A stretch of DNA of 64,000 nucleotides from Dechloromonas sp. (GTDB taxonomy: Bacteria > Pseudomonadota > Gammaproteobacteria > Burkholderiales > Rhodocyclaceae), in the NCBI GenBank assembly GCA_016790815.1, contig JAEUOG010000013.1, positions 18,155 to 82,154 of the forward strand. The letters are read 5' to 3'. Below, piece after piece: positions 61,354-64,000 of the stretch. Each line of letters opens with the position of its first letter. Positions within the stretch are counted from its first letter, which is position 1. Below the pieces are notes generated by a model that worked only from the letters and a program-made list of their open reading frames with translations, was not told the origin of the DNA and ran no database searches. A program made the translations under genes and the position numbers.

Positions 61354-61384
61354 GCCACGGTCAACCGGAAATTCATGCCAATTT
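61354..61384 (+). repeat. Dispersed repeat copy 9, right half diverged
   Basis: GCCACGGTCAACCGGAAATT then CATGCCAATTT, in the gap between htpG and the winged-helix-like gene, about 65 bases from the previous copy. Confidence 0.7.
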
Positions 61385-61392
61385 CCACGCGT

Positions 61393-61419
61393 AAAAAAAG
61401 GGCCACCCAAGGGCAGCCC
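61393..61419 (-). terminator. Rho-independent terminator of htpG
   Basis: On the minus strand GGGC-TG-CCC, two-base loop, GGG-TG-GCCC forms a stem with one internal mismatch, followed by seven T. It lies 28 bases after the htpG stop. Confidence 0.8.
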
Positions 61420-61446
61420 TATTTCGTTGCCGATAAATTCGGCAGA

Positions 61447-63357
61447 TTACTTCGTTGACAGAGCCATCATCAGATCGTTGATGCGCTTGACGAAACCGGC
61501 TGGATCATCGAGCTGGCCACCTTCGGCCAGTGTTGCCTGTTCGAACAGCAGCGCCGCCCAGTCATCGAAACGGCTTTCCTCGTACTTCAAACGCATCACC
61601 GCCGGGTGCTGCGGGTTGATTTCAAGGATCGGCTTCGAATTCGGCATCGGCTGGCCAGCGGCCTTCATCAGGCGAGCCAGATTGCCCGAAGGGTCGTGCT
61701 CGTCAGAGACCAGGCATGACGGTGAATCGGTCAGACGGTAGGTGACGCGAACATCCTTGACCTTGTCACCGAGCGAGGCTTTCACCTTCTCGAGCAGATC
61801 CTTGTACTCGTCGGCCGCCTTTTCGGCTTCCTGCTTCTCGGCTTCATCTTCCAGCTTGCCCAGATCCAGACCGCCCTTGGCGACCGATTGCAGATGCTTT
61901 CCATCGAATTCAGTCAGGTGTCCAACGACCCACTCATCCACGCGATCCGAAAGCAGCAGCACTTCGATGCCCTTCTTGCGGAAGATCTCGAGATGCGGGC
62001 TGTTCTTGGCAGCGTTAAAGGTATCGGCCGTTACGAAGTAAATCTTCTCCTGGCCTTCCTTCATGCGGCCGATGTAATCGGCCAGCGAAACGTTCTGGTC
62101 CGGCGTGTCGTTGTGCGTAGAGGCAAAGCGGATCAGGCCAGCAATCTTTTCCTTGTTGGCGTGGTCCTCGCCAACACCTTCCTTGAGCACGGCTCCGAAA
62201 GCTTCCCAGAATTTGGTGTAGCTTTCCTTGTCGTTCTCGGCCATGTCTTCCAGCATGCCCAGCACCTTGCGCGTGCAGCCGCTGCGGATGCCGTCGATAT
62301 CCTTGCTCTGCTGCAGGATTTCACGCGAGACGTTGAGCGGCAGATCGGCGGAATCGACTACCCCGCGCACGAAGCGCATGTAAAGCGGCATCAGCTGTTC
62401 AGCGTCGTCCATGATGAAAACGCGACGAACGTAGAGCTTGATGCCATGGCGGGCATTGCGGTCCCACAGATCGAACGGGGCACGGGCCGGGATGTAGAGT
62501 AGTTGCGTATATTCCTGCTTGCCTTCGACGCGGGCATGCGTCCACGCCAGCGGATCTTCGAAGTCGTGGGCAACGTGCTTGTAGAACTCCTTGTACTGCT
62601 CATCGGTGATGTCCGACTTGGAACGTACCCACAGCGCGTTGGCCTGATTGACCGTCTCATCTTCATCGGTCGCAACCTGCTCGCCGTCCTTCCAGTCCTC
62701 CTTCTTCATCACGATAGGCAAAGTGATGTGATCAGAGTACTTGCGAATAATCGACTTCAGCTTCCAGCCGCCAAGGAACTCATCTTCGCCCTCGCGCAGG
62801 TGAAGCGTGACATCCGTGCCACGCGTGGCCTTCTCAACCATTTCAACCGTGTAATCGCCCTCGCCACCAGATTCCCAGCAAACAGCCTGATTCGCCTCGA
62901 TACCAGCACGGCGGGAAACCACCGTAACCTTGTCGGCAATGATGAACGACGAGTAGAAACCGACGCCAAACTGCCCGATCAAATGGGCATCCTTGGCCTG
63001 ATCACCGGTCAGTGCAGAGAAAAACTCCTTGGTGCCTGACTTGGCAATGGTACCAAGATGCTCAACCGCTTCGTCGCGCGACAAGCCAATACCATTGTCG
63101 GAAATGGTGATCGTGCGTGCCGCCTTGTCGAAGGCAACGCGAATCTTCAATTCAGAATCGTCGCCGTAAAGTGCGCTGTTGTTCAGCGCCTCGAACCGCA
63201 GCTTGTCGCACGCATCGGAAGCGTTGGAAACCAGCTCGCGCAGAAAGATTTCCTTGTTGCTGTACAAGGAGTGAATCATCAGTTGCAGCAGTTGCTTTAC
63301 TTCAGCCTGGAAGCCCAGGGTTTCGCGATTTGCGTTCGCGGTTGCAGACTCGGACAT
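61447..63357 (-). CDS. htpG: Chaperone HtpG (Hsp90)
   Basis: Cytoplasmic Hsp90 dimer. 636 residues, starting [20 protein letters not shown]. Family signatures [55 protein letters not shown] (ATP-binding lid), then the middle domain and C-terminal dimerisation domain. ATG 63357 is preferred to 63372 because GGAG stands at the right distance. A sigma-32-like promoter lies at about 63400-63426. Confidence 0.97.
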   Translation of the reverse strand: MSESATANANRETLGFQAEVKQLLQLMIHSLYSNKEIFLRELVSNASDACDKLRFEALNNSALYGDDSELKIRVAFDKAARTITISDNGIGLSRDEAVEHLGTIAKSGTKEFFSALTGDQAKDAHLIGQFGVGFYSSFIIADKVTVVSRRAGIEANQAVCWESGGEGDYTVEMVEKATRGTDVTLHLREGEDEFLGGWKLKSIIRKYSDHITLPIVMKKEDWKDGEQVATDEDETVNQANALWVRSKSDITDEQYKEFYKHVAHDFEDPLAWTHARVEGKQEYTQLLYIPARAPFDLWDRNARHGIKLYVRRVFIMDDAEQLMPLYMRFVRGVVDSADLPLNVSREILQQSKDIDGIRSGCTRKVLGMLEDMAENDKESYTKFWEAFGAVLKEGVGEDHANKEKIAGLIRFASTHNDTPDQNVSLADYIGRMKEGQEKIYFVTADTFNAAKNSPHLEIFRKKGIEVLLLSDRVDEWVVGHLTEFDGKHLQSVAKGGLDLGKLEDEAEKQEAEKAADEYKDLLEKVKASLGDKVKDVRVTYRLTDSPSCLVSDEHDPSGNLARLMKAAGQPMPNSKPILEINPQHPAVMRLKYEESRFDDWAALLFEQATLAEGGQLDDPAGFVKRINDLMMALSTK

Positions 63358-63399
63358 GCTTGAAACTCCCAATGAAACAATAAGAACGTGGATTGAGAG

Positions 63400-63426
63400 T
63401 TGGGGGCAGTACGGGCGAATTCAAGG
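63400..63426 (-). promoter_or_regulatory. Sigma-32-like heat-shock promoter of htpG
   Basis: On the minus strand CTTGAA, 14 bases, then CCCCCAA, close to the CTTGAAA-N12-15-CCCCAT pattern of sigma-32 promoters, about 40 bases upstream of the htpG ATG. Confidence 0.65.
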
Positions 63427-63469
63427 GGCGGGACAAGGCGAAAACCAAAATTCCGGGCGCTACAAAGTC

Positions 63470-63503
63470 AAAAGCCCCGTTAGCGTGGGCTAACGGGGCT
63501 TTT
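63470..63503 (-). terminator. Terminator of the rRNA operon
   Basis: AAAAGCCCCGTTAGC (63470-63484) and its exact reverse complement (63489-63503) form a perfect 15-bp stem with a 4-base loop and T/A tracts on both sides. It follows the 5S gene. Confidence 0.92.
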
Positions 63504-63512
63504 GTAATGGGT

Positions 63513-63627
63513 GTCTGGCGTTGACCTACTTTCGCGAGCGGAAGCTCACTATCATTGGCGCTCATCTGTTTCACGGTCCTGTTCGGGAAGGGAAGGGGTG
63601 GTACCAGAAGGCTATTGACGCCAGACG
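63513..63627 (-). rRNA. rrf: 5S ribosomal RNA
   Basis: About 115 nt on the minus strand, ends approximate. The terminal stem pairs GTCTGGCGT at the 5' end with ACGCCAGAC at the 3' end. Internal 5S landmarks CCACCCCTTCCC, CCGAACAGGACCGTGAAAC and GAAAGTAGGTC are present. Confidence 0.93.
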
Positions 63628-63724
63628 TAACTTGTATGCTTCTCGTCCTGGGGACGCGAAGCGCAAAATGGGTAGAAGGTTGTTTGTTGTGACTGCGAAT
63701 ATGAGTTACTGCAGGGTATTACAA

Positions 63725-64000
63725 GGTTATAGGATCAAGCCGTACGGGCAATTAGTATCAGTTAGCTTAACGCATTACTGCGCTTCCACACCTGACCTAT
63801 CAACGTCGTGGTCTTCGACGACCCTTCAAGGAGCTCAAGGCTCCGGGAAATCTTATCTTAAGGCGAGTTTCACGCTTAGATGCTTTCAGCGTTTATCTCT
63901 TCCGAACATAGCTACCCGGCGATACGACTGGCGTCATAACCGGTACACCAGAGGTTCGTCCACTCCGGTCCTCTCGTACTAGGAGCAGCCCCCTTCAAAT
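63725..64000 (-). rRNA. rrl: 23S ribosomal RNA, 3' end (rest beyond window)
   Basis: Minus-strand 23S 3' region. The sarcin-ricin loop AGTACGAGAGGACC lies near 63975, followed by GGTGTACCGGTTATGACGCC and the 3' terminal region GATACTAATTGCCCGTACGG. The 3' end is placed at about 63725; the spacer to 5S is about 97 bases and holds no tRNA. Confidence 0.92.

Noticed and set aside
1-64000. CRISPR arrays, insertion sequences, prophage genes, tRNA genes
   Set aside because: I looked for regularly spaced repeats, transposase or integrase motifs with inverted ends, and cloverleaf strings on both strands and saw none I could support.

Overview
The window looks like a chromosomal segment of a betaproteobacterium of the Rhodocyclales (Dechloromonas/Azonexus-like). 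This is inferred from the protein style (a complete rnfABCDGE operon, Rhodocyclales-type RlmN-like, GGDEF and two-component proteins), the high GC content and the rRNA operon tail. No species can be fixed from sequence alone. Gene density is high and almost every gene sits in a short operon with ATGA or TAATG stop/start overlaps.

Layout. 1-1500: start of a TolC-like efflux protein (cut by the window edge) and an ankyrin protein. 1669-9183: pyrD, the six-gene Rnf electron-transport complex and a divergent RlmN-like radical SAM enzyme. 9172-16144: a PAS-PAS-GGDEF cyclase, endonuclease III, a FIST sensor protein, small unknowns, an orphan GspE/PilB-type ATPase and a cysteine-patterned periplasmic protein. 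16291-31472: a zinc-starvation island. Reading leftward from a perfect 24-bp palindrome (30945-30968), it carries a HisI paralog, two COG0523 GTPases, a DksA that has lost its zinc-finger cysteines, a QueD paralog, a gamma-carbonic anhydrase-like protein, a DUF1624 membrane protein, a TonB receptor, a DUF1826 protein, znuABC, a ZrgA-type DUF2796 protein, a LolDE-like ABC pair, a DUF3299 protein and a ZIP permease. zur is divergent on the other side of the palindrome. 31805-35914: a three-gene phosphorelay with no DNA-binding output.

36170-41362: small housekeeping and accessory genes ending with a photolyase of the iron-sulfur (PhrB) class and DUF2256. 41614-50820: a SRPBCC protein, a short LOV blue-light receptor, then a tightly packed set of an ABC ATPase and permease, an AttH/CrtC-like lipocalin, a ChaN-PDZ protein, an M1-type peptidase and a SOUL haem-binding protein. 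51067-59205: membrane and stress genes including DUF2867, DUF2189, a lipoprotein hydrolase, lipocalin, SDR, DUF3429, an ABC1 kinase and MipA. The 13-mer TTGTCCTAGACAA stands before the photolyase/SRPBCC pair, the hydrolase, and the lipocalin/SDR pair, suggesting one regulon that I infer to be light- or photo-oxidative-stress related. 59309-64000: dbpA, an unknown gene, htpG with a sigma-32-like promoter, 5S rRNA and the 3' end of 23S rRNA.

Two genome-scale signals cut across this map. A roughly 36-bp dispersed repeat with core ACGGTCAACCGGAAAAA occurs at least nine times, mostly just after stop codons and at least twice inside coding regions, where it adds nearly the same peptide to unrelated proteins. 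The 3' end of the cysteine-patterned gene, with its downstream repeat copy, is duplicated 15.5 kb away, beside zur.
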